From Lacticaseibacillus chiayiensis (GTDB lineage: Bacteria > Bacillota > Bacilli > Lactobacillales > Lactobacillaceae): a stretch of DNA of 50,918 nt. Positions 10,420-19,415 of the stretch are shown in pieces. Below the pieces are notes generated by a model. That model was not told where the DNA came from and searched no databases. It saw only the letters and a list, made by a program, of their open reading frames with translations. Within the stretch, counting starts at the first letter, position 1. Every line of letters starts with the position of its first letter. The DNA is taken from NCBI RefSeq assembly GCF_004123795.1, contig NZ_MSSM01000014.1, positions 1 to 50,918 on the forward strand, in the 5' to 3' direction. The translations under genes were made by a program, and so were the position numbers.

Positions 10420-10929
10420 ATGAAGGAAAGCAAAAAGAGTAGAGCAATTCTATCATGTATTGTTGTGTGCTTTGGAGTGCTTATTGTTAGCCTGTGTATT
10501 TTTATGCAGTATCACCATCATGCAGCTCCTAAGGTTGTGAGCACGAATAGTTATCAAACAATCGCTAAAAAGCAAGTTTCTTTTAATATCGAAACGCTTC
10601 TTTTTAGAAACCGGGTGTACTCGGAAGTGGCAGGGTGGATTTATGTCAAAAACCAAGAGCCACAAAAATATATAACCAGTTTGGTTCTATACAACGACAA
10701 AAGCAACAAATGTTTGGTTTTCCCACTCACTATGGTCAAAAGACCGGATGTAGCTAAAATGCGGAAGAAGGTCAATAATTATCCTTACATGAATGCCGGA
10801 TTTGATGGTTTTATTCCAGTGAATTACATGGTGCAAGGAAAATACAAAGTTGGATTCCTAGTTGCAGACAAGGATGAGCCGAAGTTAATTAAAACGGGCG
10901 TGCCATACAAACAAGGTGGGGTAAGGTAA
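10420..10929 (+). CDS. Membrane-anchored extracellular protein of unknown function
   Basis: The 169-residue product has a short Lys-rich start, one hydrophobic segment at about residues 8-30 and a hydrophilic rest that would lie outside the cell. No family is recognised with confidence. The external part is rich in aromatic and basic residues (FRNRVYSEVAGWIYVKN, FPLTMVKRPD, MNAGFDGFIPVNYM) and looks like a small beta-rich domain. The start is ATG 10420, because AGAGG at 10406-10410 touches the alternative ATG 10411. Its stop overlaps the next start by one base (TAATG), so the two products are made together and probably act together. Confidence 0.75.
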   Translation: MKESKKSRAILSCIVVCFGVLIVSLCIFMQYHHHAAPKVVSTNSYQTIAKKQVSFNIETLLFRNRVYSEVAGWIYVKNQEPQKYITSLVLYNDKSNKCLVFPLTMVKRPDVAKMRKKVNNYPYMNAGFDGFIPVNYMVQGKYKVGFLVADKDEPKLIKTGVPYKQGGVR

Positions 10930-12320
10930 TGAAACAAATAGCAAAAAAGTTCCGTCGAGATGTTCGATACAAGTTTCTGAGCATCGCTTTCATGATAGTT
11001 GTGTTCGAGCATCTATTTGTTAGGGATTACTCGGGGGATGCTGCGATTGCCTTTTCTCACTATTTAGATCGAACGACTTTAATTGCCACTTTACATAATC
11101 GTTATATGACTTGGACCTCCAGAGTCTTCATCGAAGCGGTGCTATTAAAGCTCTCGCAAAATATGCATGTCATTCTTTGGGCCTTAATTGATATTCTAAT
11201 GTGGGTGCTTCTGATATGGGCAATGATGAAGTTAACGAATTACAAACACAACTACCTGATTTTGTGCCTAACGTTCATAGTTCCGCTTTCAATGATGAAT
11301 GGTGCTGGATGGATGGCAACAAGCATTAACTATTTTTGGCCGCTGGCTTTGGGGACGCTTGGGTTAGTCTCACTTTACAAAGTCTATCTGCATGAAAACA
11401 TCAGTATCGTTTTTGGTTTGATTGTTTTAGCAGGTTTAGTATTTGCTACAAACTTCGAAACATATAGTGTTATGTATTTGATATTGTTGTCATATTTCTC
11501 TTTTTTAATGATTCGACAACATCGGTTTTCCGTGTCGGGTATTGCATTCATAGCAATTCAGTATAGCATTTGTCTTGCAAATATTATTATAGCATTAGTT
11601 GCACCAGGAAATAAGCAACGTGTGGTAGTGGAAACAAAATTTCACATGCTTGACTTTGCGAACATGACTTTTTTTGATAAGCTAAGCGTTGGATTTAATC
11701 ATACATTTTCTGAATTAACGGATCATAATGTTCTTTTTCTCATATTTGCAATAATGCTCGTTTTTGTAGCATTGTCGACAAAGCCGAGATCACGTGAACT
11801 GGTAGGGATCTCAGTAATTCCATTAATATTTGTAATGTTCCGTACTTTTCTTTCTCCGTTAGTAAAGGCTTATACACCAGAATTTAAAGCGCTCTTCGAC
11901 GCTGTCTCAAAACAGTATCGCGTTGACTCTATCACATATTTTGATTTTGTGAGCTATCTTCCGTTTGTCATTTATGCTCTAATTCTCATAGCCATTTTAC
12001 TTGTGCTGATAAATGGCTTTAAAAGTCTTGACACAGGTGTTAGTTTGTCTGTTGCCCTATTATCTGGTTTGGTGACGGTTGTTGCCATCGGATTCTCGCC
12101 GTCGATGTATGCATCTGGTTCTCGAATATTCTTCTTCTTAGACTTTATACTCATATATGCAATTACAGTTATGTATGACGAGACGAGCTTCTTTCTTAAT
12201 GATCATGTTGCAGTGAAAAAAGCACTTAAAATTTGCTTGTTTGCATTTACTGTCTTCTCAGTTGTTAATAACCTGATTGCGATTGGGGCAACGTACTTTT
12301 ATGGGAACATTTCTTTTTAA
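10929..12320 (+). CDS. Polytopic membrane protein, possible GT-C-like or DUF6056-type
   Basis: The 463-residue product has about eleven hydrophobic spans. The first loop contains YSGDAAIAFSHYLD and a later one HNRYMTWTSRVFIEA. An acidic residue in a first outer loop followed by many spans resembles GT-C-fold lipid-linked sugar transferases and the uncharacterised DUF6056 proteins, but I see no decisive motif. The start is ATG 10929, overlapping the upstream stop. The neighbours are rhamnose precursor genes on the left and cell-envelope hydrolases on the right, so a role in decorating a surface polymer is a reasonable guess only. Base composition is more AT-rich than the rml genes. Confidence 0.7.
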   Translation: MKQIAKKFRRDVRYKFLSIAFMIVVFEHLFVRDYSGDAAIAFSHYLDRTTLIATLHNRYMTWTSRVFIEAVLLKLSQNMHVILWALIDILMWVLLIWAMMKLTNYKHNYLILCLTFIVPLSMMNGAGWMATSINYFWPLALGTLGLVSLYKVYLHENISIVFGLIVLAGLVFATNFETYSVMYLILLSYFSFLMIRQHRFSVSGIAFIAIQYSICLANIIIALVAPGNKQRVVVETKFHMLDFANMTFFDKLSVGFNHTFSELTDHNVLFLIFAIMLVFVALSTKPRSRELVGISVIPLIFVMFRTFLSPLVKAYTPEFKALFDAVSKQYRVDSITYFDFVSYLPFVIYALILIAILLVLINGFKSLDTGVSLSVALLSGLVTVVAIGFSPSMYASGSRIFFFLDFILIYAITVMYDETSFFLNDHVAVKKALKICLFAFTVFSVVNNLIAIGATYFYGNISF

Positions 12321-12440
12321 ACTCATAATCTGTACAAGATTGTATTTCTTTAATTGAGGTTGCACTGAATCAACTTACTAATTTATTTCTGGAATCTTAG
12401 TGCTTGTGAAATTCTCTTCGCTGTCAAGAGGAGGTTAAAA

Positions 12441-12551
12441 ATGTCTGAAAATGGCGGTAGGAATTTGCCAACGATCGTTTGTCCTGTAAGATACATGTAA
12501 GGGCTCCTTGTGGCTCTGCTTTTCTTGATCGTTAAACAAGTTTACAGGTGA
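12441..12551 (+). pseudogene. Small membrane peptide gene interrupted by an in-frame TAA
   Basis: A strong ribosome binding site (AGAGGAGG, 12427-12434) precedes ATG 12441. The frame reads MSENGGRNLPTIVCPVRYM, stops at TAA 12498, and then continues in the same frame as GLLVALLFLIVKQVYR to TGA 12549. The second half is a plausible membrane segment, so the original product may have been about 36 residues. Alternatively only a 19-residue peptide is made. I do not recognise a family. The rest of the gene-free stretch 12321-12600 shows nothing else that I can name. Confidence 0.35.
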
Positions 12552-12601
12552 AACTCCTGTTTTGTACTCTCAATCTGCTGAAATAAAGCTGATTAAAATA
12601 G

Positions 12602-12653
12602 CGGCAGTTAATTCCAGCAACCGGCAAAGACCTTGCTGGAATTAATTGCCGCC
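12602..12653. repeat. Strong 19-20 bp stem-loop, start of a cluster of inverted repeats
   Basis: GCGGCAGTTAATTCCAGCAA (from 12601) pairs with TTGCTGGAATTAATTGCCGC, one G-T pair, around a 12-nt loop. Immediately after it CGCGGAT pairs with ATCCGCG, and GTTGTCG pairs with CGACAAC, up to about 12695. There is no T-run. The cluster ends where recognisable peptidase coding sequence begins, which suggests a small palindromic insertion or a recombination junction. Confidence 0.55.
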
Positions 12654-12689
12654 TTTCGCGGATATGTTGTCGATATAATCCGCGCCGCG

Positions 12690-13621
12690 ACAACTAGCTA
12701 TGCTAATGAAAGAGATCAATTAAAACTTCGAGGCTGGGGAAATTATGAAGGGATTGCATGGTATTCTCCGACAAGTGGCGATGTTGTCTATCGGCTTTAC
12801 AACCCAACGGTAGACGATCATCTATACACCAGGAACTGGAATGAAGTTTCTTATTTAAACAACAACACAGACTGGAACAATGAAGGTGTTGCTTTTTATT
12901 CTGAGTCTAACAGCTCACTTCCAGTTTGTCGGCTTTACAATCCTAGTTTGAGAAGTGGTTCGCATTTATACACGATTAATCCAAATGAGGTGGCCGTGTT
13001 AACAAGTCAGCGGGGTTGGAATTATGAGGGTATCTCTTGGTATGCAAGCAGCCAAGGAACACAAAACAATGATAATTATAATCTCTTGAACGTTAGAAAT
13101 TACAACCAGTATGCACTTGGTGCACCAAGTGGTTGTGAGGGGGCTTCTCTCCTGCAAGCCTTACAATACAAAGGTACTGTTACAAACTGGGGTTTAGCAT
13201 AATTTCTTAACACGATTCCAAAAGCAGCGGATGGTAATCCAAATAACGGTTTTGTTGGAAGTCCATTTGTAGAGAATGACTGGATCTATTCCGCTATATA
13301 CCCTGCACCACTGACAACGTGGGGGCAGCGGTTTGGAACGTTCAAAATATTTCTGGTAGTTCTGTTGATGGGTTATTGAATGAAGTTAAGAACAATAATC
13401 CGGTTGTAGCGTGGGTCACCATTAATTTTCAGCCGGCTCGGTGGGGACAATGGTTTTTTGGACTAGCTGTGAATAATAATCACGCCGTAACTTTAGACGG
13501 CTATAACCGCTCTAGTAACCAAGTTCACGTTTCGGATCCTATCAGCGGAACTTATTGGATGGACAGGGGAACGTTTGAGAACATTTACAAAGCTAAAAGA
13601 TATGCGGTAGTTGTGCGTTAG
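12690..13621 (+). pseudogene. Broken C39-family peptidase with DUF5648-like repeats
   Basis: The first part carries two to three copies of a repeat containing YRLYNP, HLYT and NEGVAFYS or YEGISWYA, the DUF5648-type repeat of lactobacillus surface hydrolases. The second part is a C39-like papain-fold domain with GAPSGCEGASLLQALQY (Cys nucleophile) and NNHAVTLDGY (catalytic His). Three lesions are visible. There is no signal peptide, because the 5' end is lost near 12690. TAA at 13200-13202 splits the peptidase domain just after TNWGLA. A frameshift occurs near 13333, since the reading moves to the frame giving WNVQNISGSS. The remnant ends at TAG 13619-13621. It is probably not functional. Confidence 0.8.
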
Positions 13622-13741
13622 AAGTAAGTTAAAAATCGACGCACTTTGAATCAGAAAAAATTTTAATTTTGTCTATTCTAAATTGCTATAAGAAGATTTG
13701 TAATAATTGTTGAACGTTTAAGTTAGTCAGAGAGAGAAGGG

Positions 13742-13797
13742 ACCAAAAAGCAGCTTCGTATTCCTTAATAGCATAAGGAATGCCGAAGCCGTTTTTA
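13742..13797. terminator. Bidirectional terminator between the C39 remnant and the M23 peptidase
   Basis: GCTTCG-TATTCCTTA (about 13753-13767) pairs with TAAGGAAT-CCGAAGC (13774-13789). There is GTTTTTAG on the plus side and CTTTTTGG on the minus side, so it serves both converging genes. Confidence 0.85.
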
Positions 13798-13833
13798 GTG
13801 TGGTGCACAATTATAGTTATGTGCTTGCTAAAA

Positions 13834-15099
13834 TCACGATAGATGATTTTGAATATATGCAATTGGGTCAATCCACGGTCCTTGTGGGTTATATGCATCT
13901 GCCAATGAAGCCTGCCAATCTTTTGAAGTAATGCCTATATGCAGGTGAGGACCAGTCATTCGTCCTATAACTTGTCCACTTTCAACAGTGTCACCGGTTT
14001 TAACAAAAACATCTTGCATATCTGAGCTGAACTCCTGGTACATGACTTGGTTTCCATCTGGGGCTTGCACAACAATAACGGCTCCTGACCATCTTGCATA
14101 GATTCCAGTATAAATTACTTTTCCGGCAGTGACAGACTTAAATTGTGACCCTGCTCCATAAATAACACTGCCAAAATCAAATCCATCATGGAAGTAGGGA
14201 TCCGGTTGCCCGCCACGATTATAACCAGTATCACCAAATTCTTGTCCGTCTTCAAATGAACCAGTGTAGGCTTTGTCGAATGGCCAAGACGTTTTATTCG
14301 AAAGATCGAAGGTTAATCCTTTTTTGTCAATCCAACCCTTCAATTCTGGGCTATAGACATAATCGCCTGATTCTAATGTCAGTTTAACATGTTGTCCGGC
14401 AAAATCATTCGATTGGGAGACGTTTTGAAATCCAGCATTTCCCCAAGGCAACGAGTCAATGGTCTTTCCATCGCCTTTAACAGTGGCACTAAGATTAACG
14501 TTAGCCATTTGGCACTGTTTTCCAGTATCTGTGTTCGAGTTGGGGGTATCGTCTACTTTTTGCTGAACCGATGGATTAAAAGCTTTTTTGTCAATCCAAC
14601 CAAGATTGGCGACGTAGTAATATGAACCATTTTTCGCGGAAACTGTAACTGCTTCGTTAAGATGGTCGGTAGTATTGCTTAGGTTTTTAACGCCGTCATA
14701 CCAGGGTAAAGCATCTATGGTGTATCCTGCATTTTGGATAGTGCCCTTGATGTTAGTGCTCGTTACCTCATCAATGCCTTTTTTGTCGATCCATCCTTTG
14801 AGCTCAGGACTATAGGCGTAATTGCTGGATTCTTGTGTAATTGTTACTACCTTTCCCATAAAGGAAGATGATTGGCCTAAAGTGATATAGCCGTTCGTTC
14901 CCCAAGGAAGTGTATCGATTGATTTATCATTTTGGTTAATCATAACAGTTTTGTTAACTTCAGTGAGGTTAAGTATAGCATCAGCATCGGCGCTAACGGT
15001 TATTTTTGGGACGAGCAAGCATCCAAAAATGACGCCGAGAATGCCAATAAAATACATGAAGAATCTTCGAGTTTTTATTTTGTTAAAAATCCTATTCAA
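13834..15099 (-). CDS. Secreted M23 family peptidase with SH3/GW-like repeats
   Basis: This is a cell wall endopeptidase that would cut peptidoglycan cross-bridges. After a basic N-terminus and one hydrophobic segment (signal peptide or anchor, cleavage possible after VSADA) there are three repeats of about 75 residues, each with a DTLPWG/DALPWY/DSLPWG start and an LGWIDKK/KGWIDKKG end, like SH3_8/GW wall-binding modules. The C-terminal M23 domain has FHDGFDFG (His and Asp metal ligands) and GPHLHIGI (HxH). I chose TTG 15099 behind GGGGAG; an internal ATG would begin at the membrane segment, and an upstream ATG would precede the ribosome binding site. It lies opposite in direction to the neighbours and shares a terminator with the C39 remnant. 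Confidence 0.88.
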   Translation of the reverse strand: MNRIFNKIKTRRFFMYFIGILGVIFGCLLVPKITVSADADAILNLTEVNKTVMINQNDKSIDTLPWGTNGYITLGQSSSFMGKVVTITQESSNYAYSPELKGWIDKKGIDEVTSTNIKGTIQNAGYTIDALPWYDGVKNLSNTTDHLNEAVTVSAKNGSYYYVANLGWIDKKAFNPSVQQKVDDTPNSNTDTGKQCQMANVNLSATVKGDGKTIDSLPWGNAGFQNVSQSNDFAGQHVKLTLESGDYVYSPELKGWIDKKGLTFDLSNKTSWPFDKAYTGSFEDGQEFGDTGYNRGGQPDPYFHDGFDFGSVIYGAGSQFKSVTAGKVIYTGIYARWSGAVIVVQAPDGNQVMYQEFSSDMQDVFVKTGDTVESGQVIGRMTGPHLHIGITSKDWQASLADAYNPQGPWIDPIAYIQNHLS

Positions 15100-15218
15100 T
15101 AGTCTCCCCTTAACTTTAATACCTTCAGTTAATATCGACAATAACACATAATAATGTTGTTAAGTTGCTGTAATCCTCCCTTTGTTTTCACTCAATTGTA
15201 CCAACAATGCAATAATAG

Positions 15219-15515
15219 TCTCATATCTGGCTATTGGCAAATGATACAAGCTTCGTTTTATTAAAAAAATTAAGTTCCAAGTATGTGCTCCCAGAAATCT
15301 TCACACATGTGGGTTGGAAAGGGTCACAGTATATGCAGGTTTTGCAGAATCTGGAAGGGCAAGTGCCGGTGTTTGGTGAAAAGAACCATTATATGATCAA
15401 CGGCAAGCTGACTACGCATCCTGGCAAACGCCAGCAAAAAGCCATTAACAAGTTTGACGATATTCAATATTATATGAAGTCAAATTATATGATGAGTCAA
15501 AAGCAGCTCCGGTGA
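15219..15515 (+). pseudogene. C-terminal gene remnant, possibly of an LTA synthase/sulfatase-like protein
   Basis: An open stretch of about 95 codons begins directly after a TAG at 15216-15218 and has no ribosome binding site or credible start. It reads ANDTSFVLLKKLSSKY, FTHVGWKGSQYMQVLQ and NHYMINGKLTTHPGK. The phrase around VGWKGSQYMQ resembles the C-terminal tail of phosphoglycerol transferase/sulfatase-like membrane proteins. That match is from memory and weak. The absence of an upstream part suggests a truncated gene. It lies between an M23 peptidase and a polysaccharide deacetylase. Confidence 0.4.
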
Positions 15516-15651
15516 TCGTGCGAGTGGGTCGGTTCTTAAAGTGAAAAAACAATGACTGTCTTATTAAATTCCACACCTGCCATAGCGACTTCAAACGACT
15601 TCATGGTAAACTCAAAACCGGATATCGTTAACAAGATAGGCGGGGTTGAAT

Positions 15652-16635
15652 ATGAAATATGGTTATAGGCGGCACTGGTGGCTAGTCGTTTTTGGGTTGA
15701 TACTAATTGTGAGCGGGGCGCTTTCAGTGAAGCTGTTGATTGATCGGCAGGCAGCAGAAGCACGGGCACGTCAGGAGAGTCACAAGCGTTCGGTAGCTGC
15801 CAGCATCAGAGAGTCAAAACAGCGAGTATCGGCAGCAAGGCGATCTTCTTCAATTATGAAGCGAGAAGCAGTGGAAAAAGGCAAACATGAGCGTGCTTTA
15901 ACAGAAGCGGCAGCACATTCAGGTCAGGCTCACATCCCCGCCGCCACCGCCTACGCTTATCCCATCGCCGAAGTCAAAAAAGAAATGACGGCGCCTTACA
16001 CCAGCAACATCAAAAAGAAAGTGGTCTTCCTAACCTTCGATGACGGACCAAACACGGTTAATTCGCCACAAATTCTGAACATCCTTAATCAAGCAGGCGT
16101 TCACGGTACATTTTTTGTCGTAGGCCGTCAGCTTTCAGCCGAAACGGTACCGGTGTTGAAAGCAGAGTATGATGCCGGCAACAGCATCGGGTTGCATAGT
16201 ATGACGCACAATTACAATTTGCTTTATCCGGGGCGAAATGGCGCAGCTTCAGTTATTGAGAATGAGGCTAAAACGGAGCAAGCAGCCGTGAAGCAGGTAT
16301 TAGGCCCGGATTTTGACACGCATCTTTGGCGTTATCCTGGTGGCCATTTTAGCTGGAAAGGGTTGGCAGCGGCTGATACTGGCCTGACCCGACTTGGACT
16401 TGATTGGATTGATTGGAACGCAGCGGTCGGTGATGCGTTGAGTCCGGCGCAGGAGCCGAAAACGGAAGATGCAATGTTGCAGTATCATTTGCGGTCGCTG
16501 GCCGTTTATCCGACCAGCAACGTGCGCGTTGTGTTGATGCATGATGCGCTTGGGAAGAATTTAACGGTGAAGACGCTGCCGAAGATCATTGATTATTACC
16601 GTAGTAACGGGTATGAATTCGGTGTATTGTCATAA
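15652..16635 (+). CDS. Membrane-anchored polysaccharide deacetylase (NodB domain, PgdA-like)
   Basis: This enzyme removes N-acetyl groups from a wall polysaccharide, probably peptidoglycan GlcNAc, which lowers lysozyme sensitivity. A hydrophobic segment at residues 12-32 anchors it, followed by a long charged linker. The NodB domain starts near residue 122 with TFDDGP (Asp-Asp at 130-131), then HSMTH (metal ligands His182 and His186), RYPGG (227-231), DWIDWN and VLMHD. All five family motifs are intact. ATG 15652 is 6 bp after GGCGGGG; the upstream TTG 15646 is adjacent to the ribosome binding site. At 327 residues it is of normal length. It is monocistronic, with a shared terminator on its right. 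Confidence 0.92.
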   Translation: MKYGYRRHWWLVVFGLILIVSGALSVKLLIDRQAAEARARQESHKRSVAASIRESKQRVSAARRSSSIMKREAVEKGKHERALTEAAAHSGQAHIPAATAYAYPIAEVKKEMTAPYTSNIKKKVVFLTFDDGPNTVNSPQILNILNQAGVHGTFFVVGRQLSAETVPVLKAEYDAGNSIGLHSMTHNYNLLYPGRNGAASVIENEAKTEQAAVKQVLGPDFDTHLWRYPGGHFSWKGLAAADTGLTRLGLDWIDWNAAVGDALSPAQEPKTEDAMLQYHLRSLAVYPTSNVRVVLMHDALGKNLTVKTLPKIIDYYRSNGYEFGVLS

Positions 16636-16680
16636 TGGCTGACATTGCCAACAACAAGATAAAAAATTGGGCCGACTAAA

Positions 16681-16731
16681 AAGCCTCGCTTCGCCGCTTG
16701 AACGTTCAAGCAGCAATAGCGAGGCTCTTTT
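16681..16731. terminator. Bidirectional terminator between the deacetylase gene and hflX
   Basis: AGCCTCGCT (16682-16690) pairs with AGCGAGGCT (16718-16726), with the perfect palindrome GCTTGAACGTTCAAGC (16696-16711) inside. A T-run follows on one side and an A-run on the other. Confidence 0.88.
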
Positions 16732-16755
16732 CATATGCGATTCAATTCGGATGCT

Positions 16756-18051
16756 TCAAACTTCTTCTTTAACCGCAAACTTAGCCAACTTACCTTTTTG
16801 CACTGGATTGACAACGGCCGTGATACGCGTGCCATTTTCCGTGTAGTCGGTGGCTTTGACAACGGTTTCCTGATTGAGGTAATTGACGAGTTGCCCTTGA
16901 TCAAAAGGGATCAGGTAGGTGTGTTCTTCGTCTTGGCCGAATAGATCCGCTTTGATGAGCTGGGTGAGGGCTTGAAGCGAATGTTTGTCGCGCGCCGAGT
17001 AGATGAGGCGCTGACCACTGACTTCTGGATAGCGGGTGCCTTCCCGTAAATCGGCTTTGTTGTACGCTTCGATCATCGGAATATTTTTAATGCCAACTTC
17101 CTTAAGAGTTTTCTCGGTGATGGCCATCATTTCCGGATAGTTTTCATCGGAGTAGTCAACCACCTGAATGAGAAGATCAGCGTTGGCGGCTTCTGCCAAC
17201 GTGGCTTTGAAGCTGTCGATCAGGTTGTGTGGCAGTTTGGAAACGAAGCCGACCGTGTCGCTGAGCAGAAACTTGCGATTGTCTGGCAAGGTGATTTGCC
17301 GCACGCTGGTGTCCAGCGTCGCAAATAGCATGTCTTTTTCAAAAACCTGCTTGTCTTCCGGACGATCGGCGAAGAGTTGCAGGAGTCCGTTCATTGTGGT
17401 GCTTTTGCCGGCGTTGGTGTAGCCAACCAAGGCCACCACTGGAATTGCATTGTCTTCACGTCGGGCGCGGCGAACTTGATCGCCAACGCTGGCTTCTTTG
17501 AGTTCCTGACGCAGATGGCTAATGCGCTTGTTGAGCACGCGACGATCGAGTTCAAGTTGCGTTTCACCGGCACCGCGGGTTGCAAATCCGGCACCGCCGC
17601 CGACCTGCTGATCGAGCCGATTGGCGCTAGGATGCAGTCGCGGCAAGGCGTATTGCAGTTGGGCAATTTCGACTTGCGTTTTGGCTGCTTTACTCCGTGC
17701 CCGATCAGCAAAAATATCGAGAATCAGCTGCGTGCGATCAATGACATGCAATTTGGTTTGCTTCTCGAGGTTACGCAGCTGTGACGGCGAGAGTTCATCG
17801 TTGATAACGACCGTTGTGGCATCACGCACATTAGCCAGTTCGCGGATTTCTTCGACTTTGCCGGTGCCAAAATAAGTGGCCGCAACGGCGCGGTCAAGGT
17901 TCTGCCGTACCTCGCCGACAACCGTATAGTTATCGGCTTTGGCCAATTCGCCAAGCTCGGTCATGGTGTAATCGAAGTCGGCTTGCTGGCGGGAGATGCC
18001 CGCAATCAAAACGTTTTCAGATGTTACTTCATTGGATATTTGTTCAGTCAT
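16756..18051 (-). CDS. hflX: Ribosome-associated GTPase HflX
   Basis: HflX is a GTPase that splits stalled 70S ribosomes. The N-terminal HflX domain ends with the glycine-rich TRGAGETQLELDRR, which contacts the ribosome. The G domain shows G1 GYTNAGKS (210-217), G3 DTVGF (265-269) and G4 NKAD (331-334). At 431 residues it has family length. The start is ATG 18051 with AAAGGAA before it. It lies downstream of the lipid kinase gene on the same strand, 193 bp apart, so it probably has its own promoter. No hfq gene is adjacent, unlike in proteobacteria. Confidence 0.95.
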   Translation of the reverse strand: MTEQISNEVTSENVLIAGISRQQADFDYTMTELGELAKADNYTVVGEVRQNLDRAVAATYFGTGKVEEIRELANVRDATTVVINDELSPSQLRNLEKQTKLHVIDRTQLILDIFADRARSKAAKTQVEIAQLQYALPRLHPSANRLDQQVGGGAGFATRGAGETQLELDRRVLNKRISHLRQELKEASVGDQVRRARREDNAIPVVALVGYTNAGKSTTMNGLLQLFADRPEDKQVFEKDMLFATLDTSVRQITLPDNRKFLLSDTVGFVSKLPHNLIDSFKATLAEAANADLLIQVVDYSDENYPEMMAITEKTLKEVGIKNIPMIEAYNKADLREGTRYPEVSGQRLIYSARDKHSLQALTQLIKADLFGQDEEHTYLIPFDQGQLVNYLNQETVVKATDYTENGTRITAVVNPVQKGKLAKFAVKEEV

Positions 18052-18244
18052 AAATTCCTTTCATAGATCCGGGCGTCATCGCCGCGGATCGGTGCTAACG
18101 GATCATCAGTCATGGTGTAACCTTGCGTAACCGCATGGCGATTCACCCCTTTCGTTTGAATACGTCTAGTGTAACACGCGCCATTTGGACTGGCGAGCGA
18201 CTTGCCGCGGCCTCTGCCTACCAAACGGCTAAAATGCTGTGCCA

Positions 18245-19126
18245 CTATTTAATTGGCGGTGCCAGCACCTGAATATGATCGGCAATCACAGCAATTTTTA
18301 GCGGCGTCTTTGCACTTGGATCGCCATCAATTCTGCTTTGAAGAGTTTTAGGTGCCTGGATCGTGAGTTGTTCGGTTTTAAAATAGGTCATGCCCGGTAA
18401 TTTCTGGAAGTTGCCGGTGATGAAGTAAGGAATCGCGAGCAGTGAACGCCACCAAGTGAGTTTAGGCGCGATGAAGACATGCAGGTGGCCGTCATCAGGA
18501 GCCGCGTCCGGGACGGCGTTGGTGAAACCGCCAACTGAATTGGTCATGGTCACCAGCAGAAATTGGGTATCCTTTTTCCATTGGCGATGGGCGCTGTCTA
18601 ATTGCAAAACCCAGTGTTGGTGTTGCGCCAGGACTTTAAAACCTTTTGATAGGTAAATAATGGGCCCAAAGTGACGTTTTCCTTTTTGCGTGACTGACAG
18701 TGCAGCATTAGCCAAAACGCCAAGCGTCAGCGTGCTGACCATGTAGCGATCATTGACCTGTGCGATGTCGAGCGGTTGCGGATTAGCCTCGAAGATATTC
18801 TTGATGGCGAGTGGCAGTAGTAAAGGAATATGCAGGACTCTTGCCAGGTTATTGACGGTTCCTTTTGGCAAAATAGCTAAGATTGGCGGTTGCTGGCGCG
18901 GCGCAAGGCCAGCGACAACTTGATTAATCGTGCCATCACCGCCAACCGCGACGACAATATCCGAATGTGCCCGTGCAGCAAATTCACGGGCATCATCGGC
19001 ATTTTTAGTGGGCTTCATCGTGACCAGCCGCTGGTGATCTTCGAGTTTTGCTTTGAGTAGTTCTGCCGCTGTCGGACCTTTTGCGTGACCTGAAGCGGGA
19101 TTATAAATGATCGTGTAGCTAAGCAT
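18245..19126 (-). CDS. Diacylglycerol kinase family lipid kinase (DagK/YegS type)
   Basis: This soluble lipid kinase recycles diacylglycerol released during lipoteichoic acid synthesis to phosphatidic acid, as in DgkB; some members act on other lipids. The ATP-binding signature is VVAVGGDGTINQVVAGL, with NPASGHAKG near the start and LPKGTVNNLAR following it. ADHIQVLAPP and the IDGD motif (SRIDGDPSAK) are near the C-terminus. At 293 residues it has normal length. GGAGGCTGCT before ATG 19126 sets the start. Substrate choice is not readable from the sequence. Confidence 0.9.
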   Translation of the reverse strand: MLSYTIIYNPASGHAKGPTAAELLKAKLEDHQRLVTMKPTKNADDAREFAARAHSDIVVAVGGDGTINQVVAGLAPRQQPPILAILPKGTVNNLARVLHIPLLLPLAIKNIFEANPQPLDIAQVNDRYMVSTLTLGVLANAALSVTQKGKRHFGPIIYLSKGFKVLAQHQHWVLQLDSAHRQWKKDTQFLLVTMTNSVGGFTNAVPDAAPDDGHLHVFIAPKLTWWRSLLAIPYFITGNFQKLPGMTYFKTEQLTIQAPKTLQSRIDGDPSAKTPLKIAVIADHIQVLAPPIK

Positions 19127-19340
19127 AGCAGCCTCCTACCTATCAAGACATGCGGCGATTGTTAAAAGAAATGGCATCGTCACAAATTAAAAACAATATC
19201 GCTCTTTACTATTAATATTATCACGTAATCTTATCACATCGCGACATTGATCACCTTGTTTACCACTAAACCAGTAGACATCATCATTGCAGCAAACATG
19301 CTTTGTTGCCTCAAACGTCTGGCGGGCAACAGCCAGAATT

Positions 19341-19375
19341 AAAAAACTCCGAAGATACAGAATTGTCTTCGGAGC
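19341..19375 (-). terminator. Terminator of the APC permease gene
   Basis: On the minus strand GCTCCGAAGACAA and a complementary TCTTCGGAGT form a 9-10 bp stem, followed by TTTTTT. The remaining 19127-19340 is gene-free and must hold the lipid kinase promoter, which I could not define. Confidence 0.88.
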
Positions 19376-19415
19376 ATGATTTTTGATAGTCATTTGCCTT
19401 TAAAAAGTTCGGCGT

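Noticed and set aside
18048-18244. 65-codon minus-strand frame between hflX and the lipid kinase gene
   Set aside because: It overlaps the hflX start, has no ribosome binding site and no family resemblance. It is the hflX promoter region.
19187-19393. 68-codon minus-strand frame next to the permease gene
   Set aside because: It runs through the permease terminator hairpin and is unlikely to be translated.
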